Shown piece by piece: positions 24,185 through 33,813 of a stretch of DNA of 64,000 nucleotides (positions within the stretch are counted from its first letter, which is position 1; each line of letters starts with the position of its first letter). The notes under the pieces were generated by a model that saw only the letters and a list, made by a program, of their open reading frames with translations, was not told where the DNA came from and did no database searches. The DNA is from UBA4416 sp020846025 (GTDB taxonomy: Bacteria; Bacteroidota; Bacteroidia; B-17B0; Aurantibacillaceae). The DNA lies in contig CAUJDD010000025.1 of assembly GCA_963169295.1 (NCBI GenBank), forward strand, positions 29,114 through 93,113, given 5' to 3'. The translations under genes and the position numbers were made by a program.

Positions 24185-25729
24185 ATGCGCCCAGTAATTA
24201 TAATTATTGCCATCATTTCATTTGCCTGTAATACTTATGCTCAATCAAGTAAAAGATATGATATTGCAGATGCCGATGAGCATTACAAACACAAAAATTA
24301 TTTAATGGCGCTTCCTATTTATAAAGAATTACTGAAAAAAGATAAGAAAAACGCATCAATACAATTTAAAATTGCAGAATGTTATTTAAACACCAACATT
24401 AATAAAACCGAAGCTATTAAGTATCTTGAGTTTTGTACTAAAGAACCTAAAGTAGAATCCATAGTATGGTTAAATTTAGGGAAAGCTTATCGCCTAGCCT
24501 CTAAACTCGATGATGCGATTAGTTCATTTGAAAAATATATTGAACAAGAACCTAAAAAGAAAAAAGAAGTAGAACGAGAAATCGACATGTGTAAAAACGC
24601 TAAAAAATTAATGCTAAACCCTGTTAACGTTTCATTTACTAATCTTGGTAAAGAGATTAACTCAGAGTTTGCAGATTACTATCCTTGGATAACAGATAAT
24701 GAAAATTTTTTAGCATTTACCACCAGACGAAAAGGAAAAACATCTTCTCGTTTAGAAGTTGATGGATATTACGCCTCAGATGTTTACATTTCCAATTTAG
24801 AAAATGGGAAATGGCTACCAGCCGAAAATATTGGAACTAAAATAAATTCATCACTCGATGAACAAGTGGTAGGATTAAAGCCCGATGGTTCTGAAATGAT
24901 GATTTACATTGATCATATTGATAAATTTGGTGATATTTATTCCACTACTAAAAAAAATGGGGCTTGGCTAAAATACACGCCATTACCCGAACATATCAAT
25001 TCAAAAATTGAGCATTCAGCATCAATTAGTGCTGATGGTAATACCTTGTTTTTTGTGAGGGCAGATAAACGAGGTGAGCAGACCGATATTTATATGTGTC
25101 GTAAATTACCTAATGGTAAATGGGGAATGCCTTTTTTACTAGGTCCTGAAATTAATACCGAATATCATGAAGATTTTCCGCACTTATCGCCCGACGGTGT
25201 TACACTCTATTTCTCTTCAGAAGGACATAATTCGATGGGAGGCTTTGATTTATTTAAAACAGTATGGAATCCCGAAGAAAACACATGGACTAAAGCTGAG
25301 AATTTAGGTTATCCACTTAATACCACAGATGATGATAGAAGTATTAGTTTAACTGCAGATAACCGTGCTGGATACATTAGTGCATTGCGCCCAGGCGGAC
25401 AAGGCGATTTAGATATTTACCGAGTGAGGTTTAATGATATTGATCAAAAACTCACCTTATACTTAGGTAATATTGAACTAGGCGATTCTTTAAACCAACC
25501 TAAAGAATACATTGCCAATATCTTAGCTATTAATGTATCTACCAACGAAGAATTTAGTTTTGCGCCTAATCCTAAAAATGGGAAATTTGTAATGGCACTT
25601 CCAGCCGGTAGTTACGATATTACAGTTTCATCAGATGGATATGCCGACTTCATAGATAAACTTGTTGTTTCAGATTTAGGGTTACCAATTTCAGAAGAGA
25701 AAAAAAATTATAAACTTAATAAGCAATGA
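24185..25729 (+). CDS. Exported TPR and PD40 (WD40-like) repeat protein, PorE-like but lacking OmpA domain
   Basis: A signal peptide (residues 1-19, ending CNTYAQS) is followed by three TPR-like helical hairpins (about 25-145), then a beta-propeller of PD40 repeats (about 150-420): each blade shows patterns such as DGNTLFFVRADKRG and SPDGVTLYFSSEGHNSMGGFDLF. A carboxypeptidase-regulatory-like fold probably forms the C-terminal 90 residues. The order signal-TPR-PD40-CarD/R matches outer-membrane PorE/OmpA-type proteins of the type IX secretion system, but the OmpA peptidoglycan-binding domain is missing and no truncation is evident. Its stop overlaps the DUF4159 start by four bases, so the two are translationally linked. 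Confidence 0.82.
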   Translation: MRPVIIIIAIISFACNTYAQSSKRYDIADADEHYKHKNYLMALPIYKELLKKDKKNASIQFKIAECYLNTNINKTEAIKYLEFCTKEPKVESIVWLNLGKAYRLASKLDDAISSFEKYIEQEPKKKKEVEREIDMCKNAKKLMLNPVNVSFTNLGKEINSEFADYYPWITDNENFLAFTTRRKGKTSSRLEVDGYYASDVYISNLENGKWLPAENIGTKINSSLDEQVVGLKPDGSEMMIYIDHIDKFGDIYSTTKKNGAWLKYTPLPEHINSKIEHSASISADGNTLFFVRADKRGEQTDIYMCRKLPNGKWGMPFLLGPEINTEYHEDFPHLSPDGVTLYFSSEGHNSMGGFDLFKTVWNPEENTWTKAENLGYPLNTTDDDRSISLTADNRAGYISALRPGGQGDLDIYRVRFNDIDQKLTLYLGNIELGDSLNQPKEYIANILAINVSTNEEFSFAPNPKNGKFVMALPAGSYDITVSSDGYADFIDKLVVSDLGLPISEEKKNYKLNKQ

Positions 25730-26382
25730 AATTATTATTTAAAATTTTATTGTTCAGTTTCATAACCTTTAATGCGTTGGCGCAATCCTTTCAATTAGGA
25801 TTATTAAAATACAGTGGCGGTGGCGATTGGTACTCCAATTTAGAAACTTCATTACCTAATCTCATTAAATTTTGTAACACCAATCTAAAAACAAACATAA
25901 ACCCCGAACAAGCTATTGTAGATGTTGGAAGTATTGAATTATTTAATTATCCTTTTATCCACATGACTGGGCACGGTAATGTTATTTTTAGTAATGCAGA
26001 AGCTGATAATTTGAGGAAATACTTGATAGCAGGAGGTTTTTTACACATATCGGATAATTACGGCATGGATAAATTTATTAGAACTGAACTTAAAAAAGTT
26101 TTTCCAGAACTAGATTTAGTTGAACTACCTTTTAATCATCCAATTTATCATCAAAGATTTAACTTTGATAAAGGCTTACCTAAAATACATGAACATGATA
26201 ACAAAGCACCTCAAGGATTTGGAATCATTTACAAAGGAAGATTAGTTTGTTTTTATGACTATGAGTGTGATTTAGGCGATGGCTGGGAAAGTCCTGATGT
26301 TCATAAAGACAGTCCAGAAGCTAGAGAGAAAGCATTAAAAATGGGCGCTAACATTATAAGTTTTGCTTTTTTAGGAAAGTAA
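25726..26382 (+). CDS. Exported DUF4159 domain protein
   Basis: A signal peptide (1-19, ending LALAQS-like FNALAQS) followed by a DUF4159 domain. Recognisable segments are LLKYSGGGDWYSNLETSLPN, IHMTGHGNVIFSNAEADNLR, FLHISDNYGMDKFIRTEL and the C-terminal GDGWESPDVHKDSPEAREKALKMGANI. The overall fold resembles glutamine-amidotransferase-like or ThuA-like proteins, but catalytic residues cannot be named. Its start overlaps the PD40 gene by four bases. It ends one base before the convergent folB gene. Confidence 0.85.
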   Translation: MKLLFKILLFSFITFNALAQSFQLGLLKYSGGGDWYSNLETSLPNLIKFCNTNLKTNINPEQAIVDVGSIELFNYPFIHMTGHGNVIFSNAEADNLRKYLIAGGFLHISDNYGMDKFIRTELKKVFPELDLVELPFNHPIYHQRFNFDKGLPKIHEHDNKAPQGFGIIYKGRLVCFYDYECDLGDGWESPDVHKDSPEAREKALKMGANIISFAFLGK

Positions 26383-26736
26383 TTAATCTTCTATACTCAC
26401 AGAAACCTTATCAACTGGTCCATTCATAGGAGGTAATAATTTAGTTACCTTAACTTTAGTTTCAATTAACTGAGGAAATTGAGCAACAATTTTATCATAA
26501 ATTCGCTTACAAACATGTTCTATTAACTTAGATGGAACAGCCATTTCGGTTTTACAAATTTCAAATATGGAACAGTAATCAATAGTTAAATTAAGGTCGT
26601 CTTTAATAGCAGCTTCCTTAAAATCACACACCATATATACATCTACAATGTACTCTGCTCCTACTTTTGTTTCTTCAGGCAAACAACCGTGATAGGCGTA
26701 TAATCTAATTCCTTCTATATTAATTTGATGTTTCAT
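26383..26736 (-). CDS. folB: Dihydroneopterin aldolase
   Basis: Converts 7,8-dihydroneopterin to 6-hydroxymethyl-7,8-dihydropterin and glycolaldehyde in folate synthesis. It has the T-fold family opening IEGIRLYAYHGCLPEE with the conserved Tyr, the Glu (ETKVGAEYIVDV), and the Lys near the end in KVKVTKLLPPM. At 117 aa it has the normal length. Its start overlaps the asparaginase stop by four bases (26733-26736), so the two form a small operon although their functions are unrelated. Confidence 0.92.
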   Translation of the reverse strand: MKHQINIEGIRLYAYHGCLPEETKVGAEYIVDVYMVCDFKEAAIKDDLNLTIDYCSIFEICKTEMAVPSKLIEHVCKRIYDKIVAQFPQLIETKVKVTKLLPPMNGPVDKVSVSIED

Positions 26737-27764
26737 GAATGTAATGTTATTTCTCCACGTAAATTACTTTGTAACAATTGTTTAGATTTTGATAAAGGTA
26801 ATTTCTTTCCAAGCACATACATTAGTTTAGTGATGGCGCTTTCAAATGTAATATCTTCGCCGCCAATTACACCAATTTTTTTTAATGCACTACTTGTTTC
26901 ATACATTCCTTGAATAACTCTACCTTCAGCACACTGTGTTACATTATACACAATAATTCCTTTATTAATAATTGTTTTTAAAGCTTCAATAAACCATGTT
27001 TGAGTAGTTGTATTTCCTGCACCAAATGTTTCAATAATAACGGCTTTAATATTTGGCGAATTTAAAATGGATAGAGTTATCTTCTTACTTATACCTGGGA
27101 ACATTTTAAGCACAGCAATATCATTATCTAGTTGCGTGTGCACAGTTAATGGTTTCTTGGTGGTTTTTAATAAGGCTTGATAATTATACTGAATACTTAC
27201 ACCTGCCTCGGCTAATGCTGGGTAATTGGGTGATTTAAATGCATCAAAGTGTTCTGAATTATATTTATATGTTCTGTTTCCTCTGTATAATTTATATTCA
27301 AAATACACACACACTTCATTAATAATGGGCTTTCCTTTATGTTGAGCAGCAGCTACTTCAATTGCTGTAATTAAGTTTTCCTTTCCATCTGTTCTTATAA
27401 TACCAATGGGCAATTGTGAACCTGTTAAAATTACTGGCTTACTTAGGTTTTCGAGCATAAAACTAAGTGCACTAGCTGTAAATGACATAGTATCTGAACC
27501 ATGTAAAATAACAAATCCATCATGTTTAGAATAATTAGTTTGGATTATTTGAGCTAATTCAGCCCAAATACTTGGATTCATATCTGAAGAATCAATTGGA
27601 TGTTTAAATGATATGGAGGACAACTTAATGTCAAATTTTTGCAGTTCGGGTATCTGACTAGTTAAAGCTTTAAAGTTAAATGGCCTTAATTCGCCCGTTC
27701 TTGCATCTTGCATCATACCAATTGTACCGCCTGTGTATATTAAAAGTATAGATGGTTTTGACAT
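26733..27764 (-). CDS. ansA: Type I (cytoplasmic) L-asparaginase
   Basis: Hydrolyses asparagine to aspartate and ammonia. The first threonine nucleophile is in IYTGGTIGM (TGGTIG, residues 10-15), and the second catalytic block is VILHGSDTMSFTASAL, with the Thr-Asp pair and, further on, KPVILTGSQLPIG. The protein is 343 aa with no signal peptide, which fits the cytoplasmic type I group. The start ATG is followed at -22 by a terminator hairpin that belongs to the upstream DUF3127 gene. It is linked to folB by a 4-base overlap. Confidence 0.93.
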   Translation of the reverse strand: MSKPSILLIYTGGTIGMMQDARTGELRPFNFKALTSQIPELQKFDIKLSSISFKHPIDSSDMNPSIWAELAQIIQTNYSKHDGFVILHGSDTMSFTASALSFMLENLSKPVILTGSQLPIGIIRTDGKENLITAIEVAAAQHKGKPIINEVCVYFEYKLYRGNRTYKYNSEHFDAFKSPNYPALAEAGVSIQYNYQALLKTTKKPLTVHTQLDNDIAVLKMFPGISKKITLSILNSPNIKAVIIETFGAGNTTTQTWFIEALKTIINKGIIVYNVTQCAEGRVIQGMYETSSALKKIGVIGGEDITFESAITKLMYVLGKKLPLSKSKQLLQSNLRGEITLHS

Positions 27765-27787
27765 ACTGTGTAATATAGATTATAAAC

Positions 27788-27830
27788 AAAAAGCACAGGT
27801 TTTGCTGTTGCTTTATTACCTGTGCTTTTT
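27788..27830 (-). terminator. Intrinsic terminator of the DUF3127 gene
   Basis: AAAAAGCACAGGT and ACCTGTGCTTTTT form a perfect 13-bp stem around a 17-base loop, with T-rich ends on both strands. It lies downstream of the DUF3127 gene on the minus strand and separates it from asparaginase. Confidence 0.85.
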
Positions 27831-27853
27831 ACATTATTGTATAGACTTTTTAA

Positions 27854-28240
27854 TTAAAAAGGCAAATCATCATTTTCAGACACGCTACTCGTAAATACTG
27901 GTGCAGCAATATTTTCTGGTATTGATGCATTGTTAGATGGTTGGCTAGACAATGGCTGACCGCTACCCACCTTCTCAATTCTCCATGCTTCCAATGTATT
28001 AAAATATCTAATTCCTTGTGGCCCGTTCCATTCACGTCCACGAAGATTAAACTGAACCTTTAATTCATCGCCTGGGTTAAATGAATCTAAAATACTACAC
28101 TTGTCTTGTGTAACTTGAAAACTAACATGCTGTGGATAGGGCGTGCTAGCATCTGTTGTTAGTACAAATTCTCTTTTTTGAAACTTCTCACTTACCTTCT
28201 GTGTGTCAAACTTCGCTTTTAATTGACCTGTTACTTCCAT
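27854..28240 (-). CDS. DUF3127 protein (OB-fold-like, conserved in Bacteroidota)
   Basis: A 128-aa cytoplasmic protein of the DUF3127 family. Conserved stretches are EVTGQLKAKFDTQKVSEKFQKRE at the N-terminus, YPQHVSFQVTQDKC, PGDELKVQFNLRGREW, and YFNTLEAWRIEKV. After residue 95 there is a Ser/Pro/Asn-rich tail that ends in an acidic ENDDLPF. This tip strongly recalls the acidic DDxPF tail of single-stranded-DNA-binding protein SSB, which recruits repair enzymes, so a role as a small ssDNA-binding or SSB-like protein is plausible. The function has not been shown as far as I know. Confidence 0.85.
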   Translation of the reverse strand: MEVTGQLKAKFDTQKVSEKFQKREFVLTTDASTPYPQHVSFQVTQDKCSILDSFNPGDELKVQFNLRGREWNGPQGIRYFNTLEAWRIEKVGSGQPLSSQPSNNASIPENIAAPVFTSSVSENDDLPF

Positions 28241-28346
28241 GATATATTGATTTTATTGATTACAAAATTTGGTAAACACAAAGTTAAACAAATCAAATTG
28301 GAATTTTCAAAAAACTTAATCACATTACCTACAAATTATTTAACAA

Positions 28347-29642
28347 TTACTTGATTAGTAAGCCGTTAGATTTTAATAAATCGGTCTCAGCCAATTTCAT
28401 ATTATACAATGCCTGTATGTATCTAACTTGTGCGTCTTCCAAATTCTTTTGCGTTTCTATCGTTTCTAATAAATTAGATTTACCTATTTTATATCGTTCT
28501 AAAGAAACAGTAATTAAATCTTTAGAATCAGATAAATTTCGATTTTCGAGTTCAACAATTTGTTTATTTCTTAAATAAGCTTGGTAACTATTATATACCA
28601 TGGCATCTAACTGTAGTTTCATCTGGTCGGTAGCATACTTTTGATTTAAGTACATTAAATTTCTTTCTTTCATTAATTTATTATTCTTATTACCATTAAA
28701 AATTAACCAACTAGCCGTTAATCCTGTATTTAGTCCTAGTTGCTGATTCAATAATAAAATACCTGTTTGACTTTGGGCACGTGTAAAATTATAAGCCGCG
28801 TTTAGTTGAATAAACGGTAAATTATTGGCACGCACCTCCTTAATACTTTGCTGAGATATGAGTTCCACTTGTTTAGATGCTAATAAAGATGTATTAGAAG
28901 ATATAAGATTTTTCTTCAACTCATCCAAATTAGGTTGATAGTTAATAGTTATAGAGTCGGCAACATTAAATTCAGTATCTACAGATTGATTGAGTAAGGT
29001 GTTTAATTTAGATTTAGAGTTGAGTAACTGAACTTCTAATTGTAAAATACTACTTTTAACTTTATTAGTTTCAATTTGAGAGAGCATAACATCTACTTTA
29101 GAATCAGAACCTATCTCGTATTTTAATTGAGCTATTTTTAACCGCTCCTCATAAATACTTAAATTTTGCTTTGCTGATTTAATTAACTCTGAAATTCTCA
29201 CTACATCGTAATAAGATGCAACAATATCATAAATTGTATTTTCCATTTGCTGTTTAAGTTGCAGAGAAGATAAGTCTTCGTTTAATCCTAATCTTTTTTT
29301 AATGGCAAACATTTTTAATCCATCAAAAATAATCCAACCAGCATTGATAGATGCTGACACATTATTACTTTGAGCGCCTGCTTTATCCTGAATTGTGCCA
29401 GTATTAAACTCTAAATGTGTATTTTGATTTGCTAGGTTAATACCAGCATTTAATGAAACCGTGGGAGACATACCTGCATTTCCCAAATTATTTTGCGCTT
29501 TAGCAATAGTTTGATTATTTCTTACAATTTGTACCGCATAGTTTTTTTCTAATCCAGTTTTTATGGCTTCATCAATAGTTAACACAGATTGTGCATGTGC
29601 CTCAAATATGATTAAAAAAATTAAAACAACTCTATACAACAT
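28347..29642 (-). CDS. TolC-family outer-membrane efflux protein
   Basis: Outer-membrane channel of the tripartite RND efflux system encoded here. I place the start at the ATG at 29642, which gives the clean signal peptide MLYRVVLIFLIIFEAHAQS. An upstream ATG at 29672 would add ten polar residues ahead of it. The two OEP domains follow (SVLTIDEAIKTGLEKNYAVQ and, in the second half, the helical hairpin with ASKQVELISQQSIKEVRANN). The start lies inside the end of the pump gene, so the last two genes are translationally coupled. The substrate of the pump is not known. Confidence 0.92.
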   Translation of the reverse strand: MLYRVVLIFLIIFEAHAQSVLTIDEAIKTGLEKNYAVQIVRNNQTIAKAQNNLGNAGMSPTVSLNAGINLANQNTHLEFNTGTIQDKAGAQSNNVSASINAGWIIFDGLKMFAIKKRLGLNEDLSSLQLKQQMENTIYDIVASYYDVVRISELIKSAKQNLSIYEERLKIAQLKYEIGSDSKVDVMLSQIETNKVKSSILQLEVQLLNSKSKLNTLLNQSVDTEFNVADSITINYQPNLDELKKNLISSNTSLLASKQVELISQQSIKEVRANNLPFIQLNAAYNFTRAQSQTGILLLNQQLGLNTGLTASWLIFNGNKNNKLMKERNLMYLNQKYATDQMKLQLDAMVYNSYQAYLRNKQIVELENRNLSDSKDLITVSLERYKIGKSNLLETIETQKNLEDAQVRYIQALYNMKLAETDLLKSNGLLIK

Positions 29643-32600
29643 CTTCTTGTGATTGATTAGGTAATAATTCATGAGTTTCTTTTTTATCTTTTACTAAGAA
29701 TAAATAAATAGCAGGAATAACGTAAAGTGTTAATACCATTGAAAATAATAAGCCACCAATAATAACAATTCCCATTCCCATTCTACTTTTTGATGCCTCG
29801 CCAAGCGCTAAAGCAATAGGTAGTGCACCCAACATAGTTGCCAAACTGGTCATTAAAATAGGACGCAAGCGTGCAGTAGAAGCTTCTATTAATGCCTCTT
29901 TTACCTTCATCCCACTCTCACGTAACTGATTAGCAAATTCAATAATAAGAATTCCATTTTTGGTAACTAAACCTATTAGCATAATCATACCTATTTGACT
30001 AAAAATATTTAAAGTCTCGTTAAAGTACCACAACGACAATAATGCACCAGCTAAAGCCATTGGCACTGTGAGCATGATAATAAAAGGTTCAACAAAACTC
30101 TCGAACTGCGCCGCTAATAATAAATAAATTAAGATTAATGCTAATACGAAAGCGAACATAATATTTGAGGAACTTTCTGCGAAATCTCTTGAGGCTCCAG
30201 CTAATGAAGTTTTAAAACTATCATCTAAAACTTCTTTTGCTATTTTATCCATTTCCTTTAGCCCATCACCAATAGTTTTACCAGGGGCTAAACCTGCTTG
30301 TATAGTGGCAGATTGATACCTATCATAATGATATAACTGAGGCGGACTACTTCGTTCACTAATCTTCACTAGATTATCTAACTGAATCATTTCGCCTTTA
30401 TTATTTCTAACAAACAATTTATTAATATCATCAGGCGCATCTCTATTCTCTCTATTTACTTGCCCAATAACTTGATATTGCTTATCACCTTTAATATAAT
30501 AACCAAAGCGTTGACCACTTAATGCTAGTTGAATCGTTTGAGATACATCACCTATCGAAATTCCCATTACACGAGCCTTGTCGCGGTTAATCTCAACAAC
30601 TAATTCTGGACGATTAAATTTCAAATTTGCATCAACAGTTCTATCAATAAAGGTTGGATTTTTGGCTACTTTTTCAAGAATTAAAGGTAGCTTTTCTCTT
30701 ATTTTATTAAAGTCATTATTTTGAATAACAAACTGAATAGGCAAACCTCCTTTAGGTCCACCACCCGATGAAATAGACTGTTCTTGAATTACAATTACTC
30801 TACCTTCTGTGAACTGTGAAACTTTTTTGGTCATATAATTTGCTAAATCATTTTGTGATTGTTTTCTTTCATGAGCTTGAACTAAAGTTAATCGTCCAAA
30901 TCCCGTATTTACTGCGCCCGAACCAGCAAAGCCAGGAGCTGTAACTGTTAAAAACACCGATTTCTCTTTTACAGAATCATTTACAAAATCTGCCAAGCGA
31001 TCCATTAAATTATCTGTAGTCTCAAAAGAAGTTCCCTCTGGCATGGTTACTAATAATCTTAACCAGTTTCTGTCTTCTAAGGGAGAAAGCTCTGATTTTA
31101 ATTGCGAACCAAAAATAAAAATGGCACCGATTGATACAACTAGAATAACAAATGCCCACCATTTTTTTTGTAAAAATTGAGTAATAGAATTTCTAAACCA
31201 ATTATCTAAGCCCACAAAAAACGGTTCAGTTAATTCATAAAATTTACTTTTCTTATTTGGATCTTTTTTTACCAATTTAGCATTTAACATTGGAGTTAAT
31301 GTAAGTGATACAAAAGCAGATATAAGTACTGCCCCGGCTATTACAACTCCAAACTCTCTAAACAATCGACCTACAAAGCCTTCTAAAAATATAACTGGCA
31401 TAAAAACAGCAGCTAATGTGAGCGATGTTATAATAACAGCCATATAAATTTCTCTAGTTCCTTCAATAGCTGCTTGCTTTGGCGACATCCCTTTTTCAAT
31501 TTTCTTAAAAATATTTTCGGTTACTACAATACCATCATCAACTACCAAACCTGTAGCCAATACAATAGCTAATAATGTTAATACATTAATGGAATAATCC
31601 ATTACATACATAATAAAAAATGCGCCAATTAATGATACTGGAATATCAATTAATGGACGAAATGCAATAATCCACTCTCTAAAAAACAAATAAATAATTA
31701 AGATTACCAATACTAAAGCTATTATTAATGTTTCGCCTACTTCTGCAATTGATTTTTTAATAAATCGAGTATTATCTAAAGCTATATTAATTGTATAATC
31801 TTTAGGAAGTTCATTTTTTAAAATATCATATCTTTTATAAAATTCTTTTGCAATATCTATATAATTAGCTCCAGGTAATGGAACAAGTGCCAATCCTACC
31901 ATCGGCGTACCCGACTCTTTTAAAATGGTTTCTTCATTCTCTGGACCTAACTCTACTTTGGCAACGTCTCTTAAACGAATAATATTATTCTCGCTTTCTT
32001 TAATTATCATCGTTTCAAACTCTGGCACTGTAGATAATCTTCCAAAAGTATTCACAGTAAGTTCGGTGGTATTTCCTTGAATTTTTCCAGATGGTAAATC
32101 AACATTTTCTTTTTCTAAAGCTAATTTAACATCAAGTGGTGTTAAATTAAATGCTGCTAATTTATCGGGTAATAATCGAATACGCATGGCATAGCGACGT
32201 TGTCCCCAAATTTGAACAGAACTAACTCCAGAAATTGTTTGTAAATTTTGCGCCAACACATTTTCGGCATAATCACTTACCTCCAATAATGAACGTGTAT
32301 CGCTTAACAAAGTCATCGAGATAATAGCATCAGAGTTAGCATCAGCTTTTGAAACAATTGGAGGAGCATCAATATCTTTAGGTAATTGTCTTAAAGCCTG
32401 AGACACTTTGTCTCTTACGTCATTAGCCGCAGCTTCTAAATCTGCAGATAAATTAAACTCAACAGTAATAATACTAGAGCCTTGATTAGAAGCCGATGAA
32501 AGCGAACGAATACCATCTATTCCGTTAATCACTTTCTCCAGTGGCTCTGTAATTTGAGACTGAATAACATCTGCATTTGCCCCCGTATAATTGGTTCTTA

Positions 32601-32739
32601 CGGTAATTACTGGAGGATCGATAGACGGAAATTCTCGTACACCTAGATAATTAAACCCAATTAATCCAAATAATACAATAATGATAGAAAATACTGTAAC
32701 TAATACAGGCCTCTTTACACTTAATTCTGCAATATCCAT
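29632..32739 (-). CDS. RND-family efflux pump permease (HAE1/AcrB type)
   Basis: A 1035-aa proton-driven inner-membrane pump. The N-terminal helix and MDIAELSVKRPVLVTVFSIII are standard, with two large periplasmic loops and twelve transmembrane helices. The proton relay is the DD pair in GLVVDDGIVVTENIFKKIE (helix 4), and the conserved helix 10/11 block is GLVTKNGILIIEFANQLRE. No insert or gap is seen. It is four bases downstream of the adaptor gene. The HAE1 class moves drugs, detergents, bile-like compounds or lipids; the substrate cannot be inferred. Confidence 0.95.
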   Translation of the reverse strand: MDIAELSVKRPVLVTVFSIIIVLFGLIGFNYLGVREFPSIDPPVITVRTNYTGANADVIQSQITEPLEKVINGIDGIRSLSSASNQGSSIITVEFNLSADLEAAANDVRDKVSQALRQLPKDIDAPPIVSKADANSDAIISMTLLSDTRSLLEVSDYAENVLAQNLQTISGVSSVQIWGQRRYAMRIRLLPDKLAAFNLTPLDVKLALEKENVDLPSGKIQGNTTELTVNTFGRLSTVPEFETMIIKESENNIIRLRDVAKVELGPENEETILKESGTPMVGLALVPLPGANYIDIAKEFYKRYDILKNELPKDYTINIALDNTRFIKKSIAEVGETLIIALVLVILIIYLFFREWIIAFRPLIDIPVSLIGAFFIMYVMDYSINVLTLLAIVLATGLVVDDGIVVTENIFKKIEKGMSPKQAAIEGTREIYMAVIITSLTLAAVFMPVIFLEGFVGRLFREFGVVIAGAVLISAFVSLTLTPMLNAKLVKKDPNKKSKFYELTEPFFVGLDNWFRNSITQFLQKKWWAFVILVVSIGAIFIFGSQLKSELSPLEDRNWLRLLVTMPEGTSFETTDNLMDRLADFVNDSVKEKSVFLTVTAPGFAGSGAVNTGFGRLTLVQAHERKQSQNDLANYMTKKVSQFTEGRVIVIQEQSISSGGGPKGGLPIQFVIQNNDFNKIREKLPLILEKVAKNPTFIDRTVDANLKFNRPELVVEINRDKARVMGISIGDVSQTIQLALSGQRFGYYIKGDKQYQVIGQVNRENRDAPDDINKLFVRNNKGEMIQLDNLVKISERSSPPQLYHYDRYQSATIQAGLAPGKTIGDGLKEMDKIAKEVLDDSFKTSLAGASRDFAESSSNIMFAFVLALILIYLLLAAQFESFVEPFIIMLTVPMALAGALLSLWYFNETLNIFSQIGMIMLIGLVTKNGILIIEFANQLRESGMKVKEALIEASTARLRPILMTSLATMLGALPIALALGEASKSRMGMGIVIIGGLLFSMVLTLYVIPAIYLFLVKDKKETHELLPNQSQEDVV

Positions 32740-32742
32740 GGT

Positions 32743-33804
32743 TTAGTTAACTGATTTTAAAAATTTTAATGCCACTTTATTTCTAACGGCTAATAAGCCA
32801 GACGCAACTATGGTATCGCCTTGATTTATACCACTTAATATTTGAATTTTATCATCATTTCTTATGCCTATAGTAACCATAGTTTCGGTTGCTACTCCAT
32901 TTCTAGAAACAAATACTTTTTGCCCTTTTAGTGTAGGAATTACACATTCAGTTGGAACTAATAATGCATTTTCTGTTTTTTGAAGATTAACAAAAACTTT
33001 TACAAAACTGCCAGGATAAAACAACTCATTACCGTCATACATGGCCCTTGCTTTAATAGTTTTAGTATTTTCATCTACTCGTGGTTCTATAGCATAAATA
33101 TTGGCTTTATATTCTTTCTCCGAGCTTGTATTCTCACTAGCAAATTTTATATCTACTCCTTTTTTAAATAACTCAATATATTTTTCAGGGACGGAAAACT
33201 CTACAAACACAGGTTTTATTTGAACTAAAGATGCAATAGGCGATTGTGTATTAATAAATGATCCCTCACTAATATTTTTTAATCCTATGACTCCCGAAAA
33301 TGGTGCTACAACATTTGTTTTTGATATTTGAGCCAAAATAAATGCTTGATCAGCTTTTAAAGAATTTAACTCATTCTCCTGTATGTCCACCTCTTCTTTA
33401 CTTATACCATTAATTGCTATTAATTTCTTTAACCGCTCTAATTTTTGTTCGGATAAAGTAATCTGCGATTTTGATTTTAATAACTGAGCTTGTAAATCAG
33501 CGTCATTTAATTTCACTAACAAACTACCTTTAGCAACCGTTTCTCCTTCTTTAAAATAAATTGCCGTTATTTTTCCACTCACCTCTGGAATAATATCAAT
33601 TTGGTTCATTGCACCAATTTTTCCTGTAGCAAACACATCGTTATTCAAATCTGTTGGCTTAGCTACAAAATAGTTCACTGCCATAGGCATATTTCCTTTT
33701 CCTTTAAACCCATCTTCTTCTTTTTTTGAAAAGAATATAAATTTAGAGCCAATTAAAAGTCCTAAAGTAATAACAATAAAAATCCAATTAGGTATTTTTT
33801 TCAT
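32743..33804 (-). CDS. RND efflux periplasmic adaptor (HlyD/MFP family)
   Basis: A 353-aa membrane-fusion protein joining pump and TolC. An N-terminal signal anchor (WIFIVITLGLLIGSKFIFF) precedes the lipoyl half-motif IIPEVSGKITAIYFKEGETVAKGSLLVKL, a helical hairpin of about 60 residues, the second lipoyl half (VVAPFSGVIGLKNISEGSF), and the beta-barrel and membrane-proximal domains. There is no lipobox cysteine, so it is probably held by the N-terminal helix. It is nine bases after the MarR regulator and four before the pump. Confidence 0.93.
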   Translation of the reverse strand: MKKIPNWIFIVITLGLLIGSKFIFFSKKEEDGFKGKGNMPMAVNYFVAKPTDLNNDVFATGKIGAMNQIDIIPEVSGKITAIYFKEGETVAKGSLLVKLNDADLQAQLLKSKSQITLSEQKLERLKKLIAINGISKEEVDIQENELNSLKADQAFILAQISKTNVVAPFSGVIGLKNISEGSFINTQSPIASLVQIKPVFVEFSVPEKYIELFKKGVDIKFASENTSSEKEYKANIYAIEPRVDENTKTIKARAMYDGNELFYPGSFVKVFVNLQKTENALLVPTECVIPTLKGQKVFVSRNGVATETMVTIGIRNDDKIQILSGINQGDTIVASGLLAVRNKVALKFLKSVN

Positions 33805-33813
33805 ATTAATATT

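Noticed and set aside
28347..28578. Plus-strand open frame over the TolC gene's 3' end
   Set aside because: Antisense shadow of the TolC coding sequence without independent support.
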